Shown here: piece after piece, positions 44,559-52,847 of the stretch
Layout: every line of letters starts with the position of its first letter
How positions within the stretch are numbered: position 1 is the first letter of the stretch
Assembly (NCBI RefSeq): GCF_002929355.1
Contig: NZ_PJIR01000003.1
Coordinates: 434,001-498,000, forward strand
Direction of reading: 5' to 3'
DNA: 64,000 nucleotides
Source: Arthrobacter sp. B0490
GTDB taxonomy: Bacteria > Actinomycetota > Actinomycetes > Actinomycetales > Micrococcaceae
Made by a program: the position numbers and the translations under genes
Notes under the pieces: generated by a model
The model's database searches: none
Seen by the model: only the letters and a program-made list of their open reading frames with translations
Told to the model about the DNA's origin: nothing

Positions 44559-45149
44559 TCAGCTCCTGCCGCGCCAGATGCGTCGCCAGAAGGAGGGCTT
44601 CGGCGCCGCGGGCGGCTCTGCCGCGTCGGCCGCGAGGCGTGATGCCGCCCGGCGTTCGCGCCAGCGTTCCACCTCCGCATCCACGTCGCGGAGCTTGGTG
44701 ATGACGGGCGGGCCGCCCTGGAGCTGGCGCCTCGCGTCGATGACGCGGTAGTTGAAGTCGTCGAGGACCTCGCGGACCTGCTTCTCCGTGTACTGGCGGT
44801 CGAGGCGGTCGTCGAGTTCGGCGTCCTCCGACCGCAGCAGGATCGCCCGAGGGCCGAGCCCCGTGATGTTCTCCCGCTGGATCAGGCCCTTGACCCACCA
44901 GTCGGGATCGTGGCTGTCCCCCAGCCCCGGGATCGGCTTGCCCGCGAGGCTCAGGTTGTCGAAGTCGCCCCGCGCCACGGCCCGGTCCACGATGAGGCGT
45001 GCCCGCTTGGTCTCGTCCTCGCCCTGGCGCAGTGGCGCCATCCCGCCGTTCGCCACGTCGTCGTCGTTCTGCCGGTCCACCTCGGCCAGGGCATCGGCTG
45101 CATCTCCCGCGCCTTCCCGGGCAGCACGGTACTGGGCTGCCTTGCGCAA
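44559..45149 (-). CDS. DUF1992 (DnaJ-like C28 conserved domain) protein
   Basis: A roughly 196-residue cytoplasmic protein with the DUF1992 module: ARLIVDRAVARGDFDNLSLA followed by GKPIPGLGDSHDPDWWVKGL and RENITGLGPRAILLR. The C-terminal part is Arg-rich. Function unknown. The start is a problem: I place it at TTG 45149, but clear coding sequence (EYWEHRQEQAEGSG) continues upstream to about 45235 in the same frame without a start codon. An AGGAG with a TTG at 45244 lies upstream in another frame, so a frameshift near the start is possible. The gene lies between two unrelated ones. Confidence 0.65.
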   Translation of the reverse strand: MRKAAQYRAAREGAGDAADALAEVDRQNDDDVANGGMAPLRQGEDETKRARLIVDRAVARGDFDNLSLAGKPIPGLGDSHDPDWWVKGLIQRENITGLGPRAILLRSEDAELDDRLDRQYTEKQVREVLDDFNYRVIDARRQLQGGPPVITKLRDVDAEVERWRERRAASRLAADAAEPPAAPKPSFWRRIWRGRS

Positions 45150-45440
45150 CCTCTCCTCGTTCTCCTGGGACCCGCTGATGCCGCTACCCTCCGCCTGTTC
45201 CTGCCGGTGCTCCCAGTATTCCGAGGACCCGGCGGGGCCCGCAACCGATTCTCCTGCCGACGAACAGCGCCGTCGGACACTGCCGTCGGACCGCCCTGGC
45301 CCACACCCGGCGCGGCCGCCCAGACCCGGTGCGCATTCACCACGGCTCTGGGCACCCGGCGCGGCGGCTCCCGTGAGGCAGCCCCGACCGCCCGCGCACC
45401 CCGCCCGAACCCGGTGCGCGGAAAGGACCGCGGACGACGA

Positions 45441-45472
45441 CGGCGGGCCACCCCGCAAGGAGTGGCCCGCCG
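45441..45472. terminator. 11-bp hairpin after the alpha-glucosidase gene
   Basis: CGGCGGGCCAC and GTGGCCCGCCG pair around a 10-nt loop, 15 nt beyond the stop of the leftward glucosidase gene. The rest of the spacer (45245-45440) holds only degenerate repeats of ACCCGG(C/T)GCG and no gene I can support. Confidence 0.55.
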
Positions 45473-45487
45473 CCGGACTGGGAACTG

Positions 45488-47200
45488 CTAGACCAGCCAG
45501 GCCGTCGTGCCGCCCGGCAGCCTGCCGTCCTCGAGCGGCGAGCTGCTCAGCAGCACCGTCCCCTCCGGCAGGTCGACCGGGGTGGAGCCGAAGTTGGTGA
45601 CGCTGTGCCACCCGCTCGGGCGGGTGAAGTGCAGGACATCGGTGGAGGGCTCGTCGACCCACTCGAAGTCCTCCTCCCCCTGCAGCTCGCGCCGCAGCTC
45701 CAGCGCGCGACGGTAGAAGCTGAGGTTCGAGGAGGCATCGCCTTCCTGCACCTCGACGGCGTACTCGCCGAACCACGCGGGCTGAGGCAGGTGTGCGCCG
45801 CCGAAGCCGAAACCGAAGGACTCGCCGTCGCGCGTCCATGGCAGCGGCACCCGGCAGCCGTCACGGCCCACGTCGACGCCCTTGTTGCGGAAGAACGTGG
45901 GGTCCTGGCGGTCCTCGTCGGCGATGTCTGCGACCTCGTGCAGACCGAGCTCCTCGCCCTGGTACAGGTAGGCGGAGCCGGGCAGGGCGAGCATGAGCTG
46001 CGAGACGGCACGGGCCCGGCGTTCGCCCAGGGCGCGGTCGAGTTCGGGCTCGGTGCCGCCGCTCATGAGCCACGCCCCGCCGTCCTGTCCGTCCTCGCTG
46101 TCGGGCGCGGCCGGTGGCAGGCCGTAGCGCGTGGCGTGCCGGACGACGTCGTGGTTGGAGAAGACCCAGGTCGACGACGCGCCGGAGGACGTCGCCTCGA
46201 CGAGGTTCTTCGTGATGATCTCGCGGAACTGGCCGGGGTTCCAGTCGGCCTTGAGGAGGTCGAAGTTGAAGGCCTGGCCGAGTCCTTCGGGGCTGGCGTA
46301 GCGGGCACGGCGGTCGGCGTGGACCCACGCCTCGGCGACGGCGGTGCGTGGCGGGGTGTACTCGTCGAACACCTTGCGCCACTCGGCGAAGACCTCATGG
46401 ACCTCGTCGCGGTCCCAGAACGGGTGCTTGCCGCGGTTGTTGCCGCCCTCGGGGCCGAGCTCCGCCTTGGACGGCAGCGGCTCGGTCATGTCCTTGGTCA
46501 GGGCGTGCGCCACGTCCACGCGGAACCCGTCCACGCCGCGGTCCGACCAGAAGCGGAGGGTCGCCAGGAAGTCGTCGCGGACCTCGCGGTTGTCCCAGTT
46601 CAGGTCGGGCTGCTCGCGGGCGAAGATGTGCATGTACCACTGGCCGTCCTCGGTGCGCTCCCAGGCAGGACCGCCGAACACCGATTCCCAGTCGGAGGGC
46701 GGCTCGGCACCGTCGGGGCCGAGGCCGTCGCGGAAGATGTAGCGGTTGCGGGCGGCCGATCCCCTGGGCGCGGCCAGCGCCTCCTGGAACCACTCGTGGA
46801 GGTTCGAGGTGTGGTTGGGGACGATGTCCGCGACGAGCTTGATGCCGGCCGCATGCAGTGCGGCGATCATCTCGTCGAAGTCCTCGAGCGTGCCGAGCTT
46901 GGGGTCCACCTCGCGGTAGTGGTCGACGTCGTACCCGCCGTCGGCGAGCGCGGACGGGTAGAACGGGCTGAGCCATACGGCGTCCACACCGAGCGACTTC
47001 AGGTACGGGATGCGCGAGGTGATGCCCTTCAGGTCACCGATGCCGTCCCCGTTGGAGTCGGCGAAGCTCCGCGGGTAGATCTGGTAGACGGCGGCCTGCC
47101 GCCACCAGTTCGGATCCTGCATGCGCTCGGCGAGGGCGTCGGCGGACAGCTCCGCGGGGTGGACCGCGGAGTCGACGTCGGGGTTGACGGTGGAAGTCAC
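45488..47200 (-). CDS. GH13 alpha-glucosidase / oligo-1,6-glucosidase-like enzyme
   Basis: A 570-residue cytoplasmic alpha-amylase family enzyme. It has QIYPRSFADSNGDGIGDLKG, VDAVWLSPFYPS, LVADIVPNHTS (region I), the nucleophile Asp229 in GFRVDVAHAL, acid/base Glu290 in VAEAWV and the region IV FSNHDVVRH. PDLNWDN and the lack of a signal peptide fit the GH13 alpha-glucosidase subfamilies that cleave short alpha-gluco-oligosaccharides. The GTG at 47200 has AAGGGA upstream. It is divergent from a ROK regulator that probably controls it. The C-terminal beta domain ends SSSPLEDGRLPGGTTAWLV. Confidence 0.93.
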   Translation of the reverse strand: MTSTVNPDVDSAVHPAELSADALAERMQDPNWWRQAAVYQIYPRSFADSNGDGIGDLKGITSRIPYLKSLGVDAVWLSPFYPSALADGGYDVDHYREVDPKLGTLEDFDEMIAALHAAGIKLVADIVPNHTSNLHEWFQEALAAPRGSAARNRYIFRDGLGPDGAEPPSDWESVFGGPAWERTEDGQWYMHIFAREQPDLNWDNREVRDDFLATLRFWSDRGVDGFRVDVAHALTKDMTEPLPSKAELGPEGGNNRGKHPFWDRDEVHEVFAEWRKVFDEYTPPRTAVAEAWVHADRRARYASPEGLGQAFNFDLLKADWNPGQFREIITKNLVEATSSGASSTWVFSNHDVVRHATRYGLPPAAPDSEDGQDGGAWLMSGGTEPELDRALGERRARAVSQLMLALPGSAYLYQGEELGLHEVADIADEDRQDPTFFRNKGVDVGRDGCRVPLPWTRDGESFGFGFGGAHLPQPAWFGEYAVEVQEGDASSNLSFYRRALELRRELQGEEDFEWVDEPSTDVLHFTRPSGWHSVTNFGSTPVDLPEGTVLLSSSPLEDGRLPGGTTAWLV

Positions 47201-47378
47201 GAAGGTGGGTCCCTTTCGGGGGTGAGTGGACGGGATACATCAACGGTGCCATCGCCACGAGGTAGGGCGCGACTGCCACAGGCACTCGGTGTGGGATTGC
47301 ATCCGGGATATGACCTGTGCCAACGGGAGTGCACGCGGTGAGCGCGCAACCGGTAGGGGGCAGCACTTGCCGGCACGA

Positions 47379-47400
47379 TTTATTTTTACGCCACAATAAA
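47379..47400. promoter_or_regulatory. TTTATT-N10-AATAAA inverted repeat, putative ROK operator
   Basis: This AT-rich inverted repeat stands out in the 319-bp spacer between the glucosidase and ROK genes. Its asymmetry with respect to both starts (179 nt and 120 nt away) suits a shared operator. The remainder of the spacer (47201-47378, 47401-47519) contains no gene. Confidence 0.5.
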
Positions 47401-47519
47401 CAGGAGTGTCAATCGTCCCAGCCCGGTGCAGAGCTTGCGTGAAGCGGTGTCGAAGGCTTCAGGAACCCCCACCATCGCGCCTACTCTGAAAATAAGTCCC
47501 CCACTGCGAACGGAATGCC

Positions 47520-48659
47520 ATGGACTCGGTCACCTCGCTCGCGCCCTCCAGCCCGGCCCGGGCGCTCGCGCGCGAAGTCCTCATCCGCGGGCCCATCTCG
47601 CGCGGCGATCTCGCGGCACGCCTCGGGCTGTCGGTCGCCAGCCTCACGCGCCTCAGCAGGCCGCTCCTCGATTCCGGCGTGCTCCGCGAATCGGACGAGG
47701 CCACCGTCCCCTCGATCGGCCGGCCCATCCGCCCGCTGGAGATCAGCCCGGACGCGCACCGCTTCGTGGGCGTGAAACTCACCGGGGACACCGCGGCGGC
47801 GGTCGCCACGAACCTGAGATCCGACGTCGTCGGTGCGAGCGAGCGGGCACTGCCGAACCACGACGTACAGGACGTACTCGGGACCATCGTGGACGCCATC
47901 GCGGACCTCGGCCCCCTCGACGGCTTCAGCGGCATCGGCGTGAGCATCGGCGGCAAGGTGGGGCCGGGCGGCAGGGTGCTGCGTGCCCCGTTCCTCGGAT
48001 GGCGCGATGTGCCCCTCGCCGAACTCCTGCAGCAGCGGACGGGCCTGCCCGTCGCCGTCGAGAACGACGTCGTCGCCCTCACCGTCGCGGAGCAGTGGTT
48101 CGGCGCGGGGCGCGGGGAGAAGGACTTCGCCGTCCTGACCGTCGGGGCGGGCGTGGGCTACGGACTCGTCATCAACGACGCCGTCATCGCACCGCCCGAC
48201 GCCGGCCTCGGCCTCGTGGGCCACTATCCGCTCGATCCTTCCGGGCCCCGGTGCCTCGAAGGGCATCGCGGCTGTTCGTCGGCGGTCCTCACCATCCCCG
48301 CGATCTGCTCCCAGTTCGCGGCCTCCACCGGGGAACAGCTGTCCTACGCGGCGGTCCTCGACCTCGCCGCGGAGGGCCATCCGGTCGCGGGCGCCGTCGT
48401 CGAGTCGGCAGGCCGGTCGCTCGGCCTGCTGGTCTCGGCAGTGGCGAACCTGACGATGGTGGATCTCATCGTCCTCTCGGGCGAGGGCATGGACCTCGCG
48501 GACGTGGCGGCGACCGCCCTCCAGGAGGCGATCGCCTACCATCGCGATCCCGAGGCGTCGCCCCTCCGGCTGAGCCGCCAGCCCTCGGACTTCGCCCAGT
48601 GGGCGCGCGGCGCCGCCGCCGTCGTCATCCAGCGCACCATCCTCGGAACACTGCACTAG
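47520..48659 (+). CDS. ROK family transcriptional regulator
   Basis: A 379-residue protein: winged helix-turn-helix at residues 12-70 (AREVLIRGPISRGDLAARLG, SVASLTRLSRPLLDSG) then a ROK sugar-kinase-like domain (GIGVSIGGKVGPGG, VENDVVALTVAEQWFG, TVGAGVGYGL). The ROK zinc motif CxCGxxGCxE is degraded to CLEGHRGCSS, losing one Cys and the Glu. It probably represses the divergent alpha-glucosidase gene and senses a sugar. The ATG at 47520 gives MDSVTSLAP; an overlapping out-of-frame ATG at 47515 is ignored. Confidence 0.9.
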   Translation: MDSVTSLAPSSPARALAREVLIRGPISRGDLAARLGLSVASLTRLSRPLLDSGVLRESDEATVPSIGRPIRPLEISPDAHRFVGVKLTGDTAAAVATNLRSDVVGASERALPNHDVQDVLGTIVDAIADLGPLDGFSGIGVSIGGKVGPGGRVLRAPFLGWRDVPLAELLQQRTGLPVAVENDVVALTVAEQWFGAGRGEKDFAVLTVGAGVGYGLVINDAVIAPPDAGLGLVGHYPLDPSGPRCLEGHRGCSSAVLTIPAICSQFAASTGEQLSYAAVLDLAAEGHPVAGAVVESAGRSLGLLVSAVANLTMVDLIVLSGEGMDLADVAATALQEAIAYHRDPEASPLRLSRQPSDFAQWARGAAAVVIQRTILGTLH

Positions 48660-48716
48660 GACGGGGCCCACTCAGGGTCACGGAATGATTACGGCCCGGA
48701 TGCTCTTGAACCGGAC

Positions 48717-49382
48717 ATGACAACTCTCGCAATCATCGGAGCAGGACGCGGCCTCGGAGCCGCAGTGGCACGGCGTTTCGGAGCCGAAGGATTCTCCATC
48801 GCGCTCATCTCCCGCAACCAGGGCAAGCTCGACGCCCTCGCGGAGGACCTCGGCAAGGAAGGGATCCACGCACGCGGCTTCACGGCGGATGTCCGCGACC
48901 CCGAGTCCATCGCCGCCGCACTGGAGGCGGCGACCGAGACCCTCGGCCCCATCGAGGTGCTGCAGTACAGCCCCCTCCCCCAGAAGGACTTCATGCGGCC
49001 CGTCCTCGAGACGACACCCGCCGACCTCAGGGGCCCCATCGAGTTCTCCATCTACGGGCCCGTCGCCGCGGTCCACCAGGTGCTGCCCGGCATGCGGTTC
49101 CTCGGCGAGAACCGTGGCACCATCCTCTTCGTCAACGGCGGGTCGGCGGTGAAGCCCGGACGGTCCGTCACGGGCACGTCGGTGGCTTTCGCCGGCCAGG
49201 CCGCGTACGCGCAGCTCCTCCACGAGGTGCTCGGCGAGGAGGGCATCCAGGTGTCGCAGCTCATCATCGGCGGCAGGATCATCGAGGGCGACCCGGAGAA
49301 GGACCCGAACATCCTCGCGGACATCCTCTGGGGCCTCCACGCCAGGCGGGACACCTTCCGCCACCAGGTCAGCGCCGACTGA
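48717..49382 (+). CDS. SDR-like protein lacking the YxxxK catalytic pair
   Basis: A 221-residue Rossmann protein. The cofactor motif GAGRGLGAAVARRFG and the acidic turn ADVRDPES are clear and ILFVNGGSAV corresponds to the catalytic-Ser strand, but the position of YxxxK reads FAGQAAYAQLLH, without a Lys four residues after a Tyr. The protein is also short. Either it uses another mechanism or it is a non-catalytic NAD(P)-binding protein. No ribosome binding site is obvious before ATG 48717. It lies 57 nt after the ROK gene and may share its transcript. A spacer of 118 nt separates it from the leftward transporter genes. Confidence 0.75.
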   Translation: MTTLAIIGAGRGLGAAVARRFGAEGFSIALISRNQGKLDALAEDLGKEGIHARGFTADVRDPESIAAALEAATETLGPIEVLQYSPLPQKDFMRPVLETTPADLRGPIEFSIYGPVAAVHQVLPGMRFLGENRGTILFVNGGSAVKPGRSVTGTSVAFAGQAAYAQLLHEVLGEEGIQVSQLIIGGRIIEGDPEKDPNILADILWGLHARRDTFRHQVSAD

Positions 49383-49500
49383 CGACCGGACGGCCCTCCC
49401 CGACGCCGCGCAGGAGGGCACGAGCATGTCGGGCGGCTCGACCTCGTCGGCAACGCCGGCTACGGCCTGGCGCCCTCGGCCCTGCCCCGCTCCGACGCCA

Positions 49501-50337
49501 CTACTTCCCGACGCCGTCCGCGAGCCCCCGCACGAAGTACTTCTGGGTGAGGAAGAAGAGCAGGATGACCGGGACGGCCGCGATGGTCATGCCCGCGAAG
49601 ACCACGGGGTACTCGGTACCGTGCTTGCTCATCAGGTTGGTCAGCCCGATGGGCAGCGTCTGCAGGTCTCCGCCGCTGGTGAACACCATCGCGAACAGGT
49701 ACTCGTTCCAGGTGAAGAGGATGTTCAGGATGACGCTGGAGACGAGGATCGGCTTGCACATGGGCAGGACGATGCTCCAGAACGCTCTGGCCTTGCTGGC
49801 GCCGTCCACGGCCGCAGCCTCGTCGATCTCCAGCGGCAGGTCCACCATGTAGGCGCGGATCAGGAACGTCGTGAACGGGATCCGGAAGGCCACGTAGAGG
49901 ATCAGCAGCGCCCAGAACGTGTTGTAGAGGCCGAGCGCCTGGAACATCCTGACCAGCGGGATCAGCGCGACGGCGGGGGCGAGCATCAGGCCGCCGAGGA
50001 TCAGCGCGAGGACCGTCCGGCTGAAGGGGATCTGCATCCGGGTGAGCCCGTACGCGGCCCACGCGCTGATGAAGACTGTCGCGATCGTGGCCGTGACGGT
50101 AACGAGGATGCTGGTCATCAGGTAGCTGCTCACGCCACGGTTCCATGCCTTGGCGTAGTTGTCCCAGGTGAGCTGGACCGGCAGGGCGAAGGGATTCCCG
50201 AAGAGCTCGCTGTTGGTCTTGAACCCGTTCATCACCATCCACAGCAGCGGGTAGATCACGACGACGGCCAGGGCGAGCAGGAAGGACGCGATGAACGTCC
50301 GCAGGACGACGCCCACCACACTCGATCGACTTACCAT
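49501..50337 (-). CDS. Carbohydrate ABC transporter permease (MalG type), Amadori locus
   Basis: A 278-residue permease with six helices and the MalG coupling segment DLPLEIDEAAAVDGASKARA, ending QKYFVRGLADGVGK. Its ATG at 50337 overlaps the end of the partner permease by 7 nt. Last gene of the leftward transcript SBP-permease-permease; as in the other sugar importer of this window there is no ATPase, so a shared one is expected. The assignment to an Amadori compound comes only from the divergent frlB/frlD-like genes. Confidence 0.93.
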   Translation of the reverse strand: MVSRSSVVGVVLRTFIASFLLALAVVVIYPLLWMVMNGFKTNSELFGNPFALPVQLTWDNYAKAWNRGVSSYLMTSILVTVTATIATVFISAWAAYGLTRMQIPFSRTVLALILGGLMLAPAVALIPLVRMFQALGLYNTFWALLILYVAFRIPFTTFLIRAYMVDLPLEIDEAAAVDGASKARAFWSIVLPMCKPILVSSVILNILFTWNEYLFAMVFTSGGDLQTLPIGLTNLMSKHGTEYPVVFAGMTIAAVPVILLFFLTQKYFVRGLADGVGK

Positions 50338-51290
50338 TCCACTCTCCTCTTGCGGGTGATGGCCAGTTGCAGCAGTGCGATACCGAGCGTCAGCACGAAG
50401 ATCACCGTGGCGATGGCCGCCGCGTAGCCGAAGTCGTTCCGGCCGAACCCCATCCGGTACAGCCATGTCACCAGGACCTGGCTCGAGTTGTTGGGACCGC
50501 CGCTGGTCATGACCATGACCTCGTTGAACACCTGGAATGCTCCCGAGAGCGTGACGATGATCATCAGCCCGGTCATCTCGCGGGTGAGGGGGACCGTGAC
50601 CTGGAAGAACCTCCGGATCGGCCCGACACCGTCGAGCGCCGCCGCGTCGAAGAGGTCCTGTGGGATCCGCTGGATGGCGATCGCGAACAGCAGCGTGGAG
50701 TAGCCGAAACCCTGCCATTGACTCATCGCGATGACGGCCCAGATCGCCGTACCCTCCTGCCCCAGCCATGCCTGCGTCAGCGACTCCAGCCCGACGCCCC
50801 TCAGGAGCGCGTTCAGGATGCCCAGTTCCGGCTCGTAGATGAAGTAGAACAGCAGCCCCGCCACCGTCAGGGAGATCGCGGACGGGACGAAGTAGACGGC
50901 CCGGAGTGCTCGCCGCCAGCGTTCGGACCGCAGGCCCTCCACGAGTGCCGCCAGGATAAGCGCACCGAAGACCTGGCAGATCAGGGACACTGCGGCGTAG
51001 GCCGCGTTGTTGAACAGGGCACGCCAGAACACGGGATCGCCGGCCAGCTTCTCGTAGTTGGCCAACCCGACGAAGGACGAACCTCCCGCGTAGATGTCCC
51101 ACTCCATGACGCTGTACTGCAGGTTCTGCAGCAGGGGCAGGTACACGAACACACCCAGGACGAGGAGCGCCGGAGCGACCCACGCCCACCCGCGGGACCT
51201 GCGACGGCGCCGCGCCCCTGCTTCCACCGGGTGGAGAGGCAGGGGCGCGGCGTCCGTCCTACTCGGCGCTGTCCGAAGCGGCGCGGACAT
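50331..51290 (-). CDS. Carbohydrate ABC transporter permease (MalF type), Amadori locus
   Basis: A 319-residue permease with a basic N-terminus (GARRRRRSRG), six helices and the coupling loop IPQDLFDAAALDGVGPIRRF, then FNEVMVMTSGGPNNSSQVL. The ATG at 51290 lies inside the 3' end of the binding-protein gene (32-nt overlap), an unusually long overlap that implies coupled translation. Together with the MalG-type subunit it forms the membrane pore of the importer. Confidence 0.93.
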   Translation of the reverse strand: MSAPLRTAPSRTDAAPLPLHPVEAGARRRRRSRGWAWVAPALLVLGVFVYLPLLQNLQYSVMEWDIYAGGSSFVGLANYEKLAGDPVFWRALFNNAAYAAVSLICQVFGALILAALVEGLRSERWRRALRAVYFVPSAISLTVAGLLFYFIYEPELGILNALLRGVGLESLTQAWLGQEGTAIWAVIAMSQWQGFGYSTLLFAIAIQRIPQDLFDAAALDGVGPIRRFFQVTVPLTREMTGLMIIVTLSGAFQVFNEVMVMTSGGPNNSSQVLVTWLYRMGFGRNDFGYAAAIATVIFVLTLGIALLQLAITRKRRVEW

Positions 51291-52575
51291 TGCTCAGGAC
51301 CTCTTCCGGAGTCTCGGACCCCGACACGAGCGCCTCGCCACCGGCGAGCCATGCGTCGGCGACGTCGGGCACGGTGACGGCGTCGAGCCAGCCAAGGAGG
51401 TAGCTGGCCTCGTTGAGTCTGGTGACACCCTCGACGACGGCGGGGCTCGCCGTCGACTCCGACACGGCACCCACGATCGTGCTCGGCTGGCTGTAGGGCG
51501 CCCCGGCGAGCGTCTCGGCATTGGTCTTGCTGGTGACGAACTTGAGGAAGTCGACGGCGAGTGCCTGGCGCGGGGACCTGGCGTTGACCATCATGCCCTC
51601 CGGCGAGCCCTCGAGGGCGGCTGGGTCGCCCTCGGCTCCCTCCGGTGCCGGCAACGCGAAGATCCCGAAGTCCTCGGCCTTGATCGCCGAGGATTCCGTG
51701 ACCACCGAGTCGAACTCCAGGATCTCCTGGAAGTACATGGCGGCCTGACCGGCGGACTGCGCCTGCTGGGCCGTCGAGTAGAGCACACCGTTGGAGTCGG
51801 AACCCGTGATGGTGCACTCCTGGACCACGGTCTGGAACTCCTCGAGCGACTTCACATACCCCGGGTGGTCCCACGACGCCGTGGCAGGGACGAAGTCCTT
51901 CTCGAGGACGTCCTGCGGGACGTTGTAGGCGAAGAGCTGCTGGAGGAAGTGCAGTCCGGGCCAGCCGTCCTTGTTCCCGAATGCCAGCGGCTCCACACCC
52001 TGCGCCTCGAGTTCCGAACAGGCGGCGACCATCTCCTCGAAGGTGGTGGGGACGGCAACACCTGCCGCTTCGAAGATCGCCTTGTTGTAGCCGATGAACT
52101 TGCCGTTGTTGTAGAGGGGGACGGCGAAGTACTTCCCGTCCTTCGCGAACGCATCCAGCGATGCCGCGCCGAAGGTCCCTCCCCACTCGGAATCGGGCGA
52201 CAGCACGGAGGTGAGGTCGGTGGCCAGGCCGCCCTCGATGAACTTGTCGGCGTAGTCGCCGGTCCACGAGAAGTAGATGTCCGGCAGCGCCGACGAGGCG
52301 ACGAGCGTCTTCGTCTTGTCCTTGATGCTCTGGTCGGTCTCCTGGATGATGTCGAAGTCCACCTCCGGGTGCATGGAGCTGTACTCGGCAGCCAGGTCCT
52401 CGAAATAGGGCGAAAGGGGGTCTCCCCCGAATTTCGTGAGGATCGACAGGGTGCCCTCGTACTCGGGCGAGGCCGTGAGGTCGGCTGCCTCGACGTCGGT
52501 CCCACCTCCGCAGGCCGTGAGGCCCATCAATGCCGCAGCGGACACCGCGCATACTCTCAGTCGGACGTTGTTCAT
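51259..52575 (-). CDS. Sugar-type ABC substrate-binding lipoprotein, Amadori locus
   Basis: A 438-residue family-1 extracellular binding protein. The signal peptide VCAVSAAALMGLTACGGG ends in the lipobox LTAC. The mature part has LSILTKFGGDPLSPYFEDLA, DIYFSWTGDYADKFIEG and YNNGKFIGYNKAIFEAAGV, usual positions of family-1 proteins. AAGGAGG is 8 nt before the ATG at 52575. Transcription probably begins at a TACTGT -10 (52679-52674) whose -35 region is covered by operator 1, so it is under the LacI regulator at the end of the divergent transcript. The ligand is predicted to be a fructosamine. Confidence 0.92.
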   Translation of the reverse strand: MNNVRLRVCAVSAAALMGLTACGGGTDVEAADLTASPEYEGTLSILTKFGGDPLSPYFEDLAAEYSSMHPEVDFDIIQETDQSIKDKTKTLVASSALPDIYFSWTGDYADKFIEGGLATDLTSVLSPDSEWGGTFGAASLDAFAKDGKYFAVPLYNNGKFIGYNKAIFEAAGVAVPTTFEEMVAACSELEAQGVEPLAFGNKDGWPGLHFLQQLFAYNVPQDVLEKDFVPATASWDHPGYVKSLEEFQTVVQECTITGSDSNGVLYSTAQQAQSAGQAAMYFQEILEFDSVVTESSAIKAEDFGIFALPAPEGAEGDPAALEGSPEGMMVNARSPRQALAVDFLKFVTSKTNAETLAGAPYSQPSTIVGAVSESTASPAVVEGVTRLNEASYLLGWLDAVTVPDVADAWLAGGEALVSGSETPEEVLSNVRAASDSAE

Positions 52576-52688
52576 GGCCGAGCCTCCTTCTTGGACCGGG
52601 ACCTCCCCGGAAGCCTCCCTGTGGATGGTCGGCGGTTGCCCGATGGGCCCGCCTCTTCCACGTGGTGCGGATCACAGTAGCGCATTCT

Positions 52689-52702
52689 TGATACCGGTAC
52701 CA
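52689..52702. promoter_or_regulatory. LacI operator 1: TGATACCGGTACCA
   Basis: A 14-bp near-palindrome differing from operator 2 by one base, overlapping the -35 region of the leftward binding-protein promoter. The CCGG centre is typical of LacI-type sites. Confidence 0.75.
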
Positions 52703-52762
52703 GACCGCTGACAGGAAAGTTCGGGAGGCGGAGATGCCGGATCGAGCGAGCGGCACAGACGG

Positions 52763-52792
52763 TTGACGCTCACGAAACCACCGTGCAACGAT
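52763..52792 (+). promoter_or_regulatory. Putative promoter of the frlB-like gene
   Basis: TTGACG (52763-52768), an 18-nt spacer, AACGAT (52787-52792). Operator 2 begins 8 bp downstream, over the expected start of transcription. Confidence 0.45.
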
Positions 52793-52799
52793 ATGCCGG

Positions 52800-52813
52800 T
52801 GATACCGGTATCA
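52800..52813. promoter_or_regulatory. LacI operator 2: TGATACCGGTATCA
   Basis: A perfect 14-bp palindrome 111 bp (about 10.6 helical turns) from operator 1, positioned to block the rightward promoter. Two sites at this spacing could also be joined by one tetramer through a DNA loop. Confidence 0.82.
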
Positions 52814-52847
52814 ATCGGTCACGCTCGCCTCTTTGGAAGGGATCACC

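Noticed and set aside
45245..45440. Repeated ACCCGG(C/T)GCG units as a regulatory repeat or CRISPR-like array
   Set aside because: Units are short, unevenly spaced and of a composition expected by chance at this GC content.
49383..49500. Possible small gene between the SDR-like gene and the leftward permease
   Set aside because: No start with ribosome binding site and no coding bias; it reads as a plain spacer.
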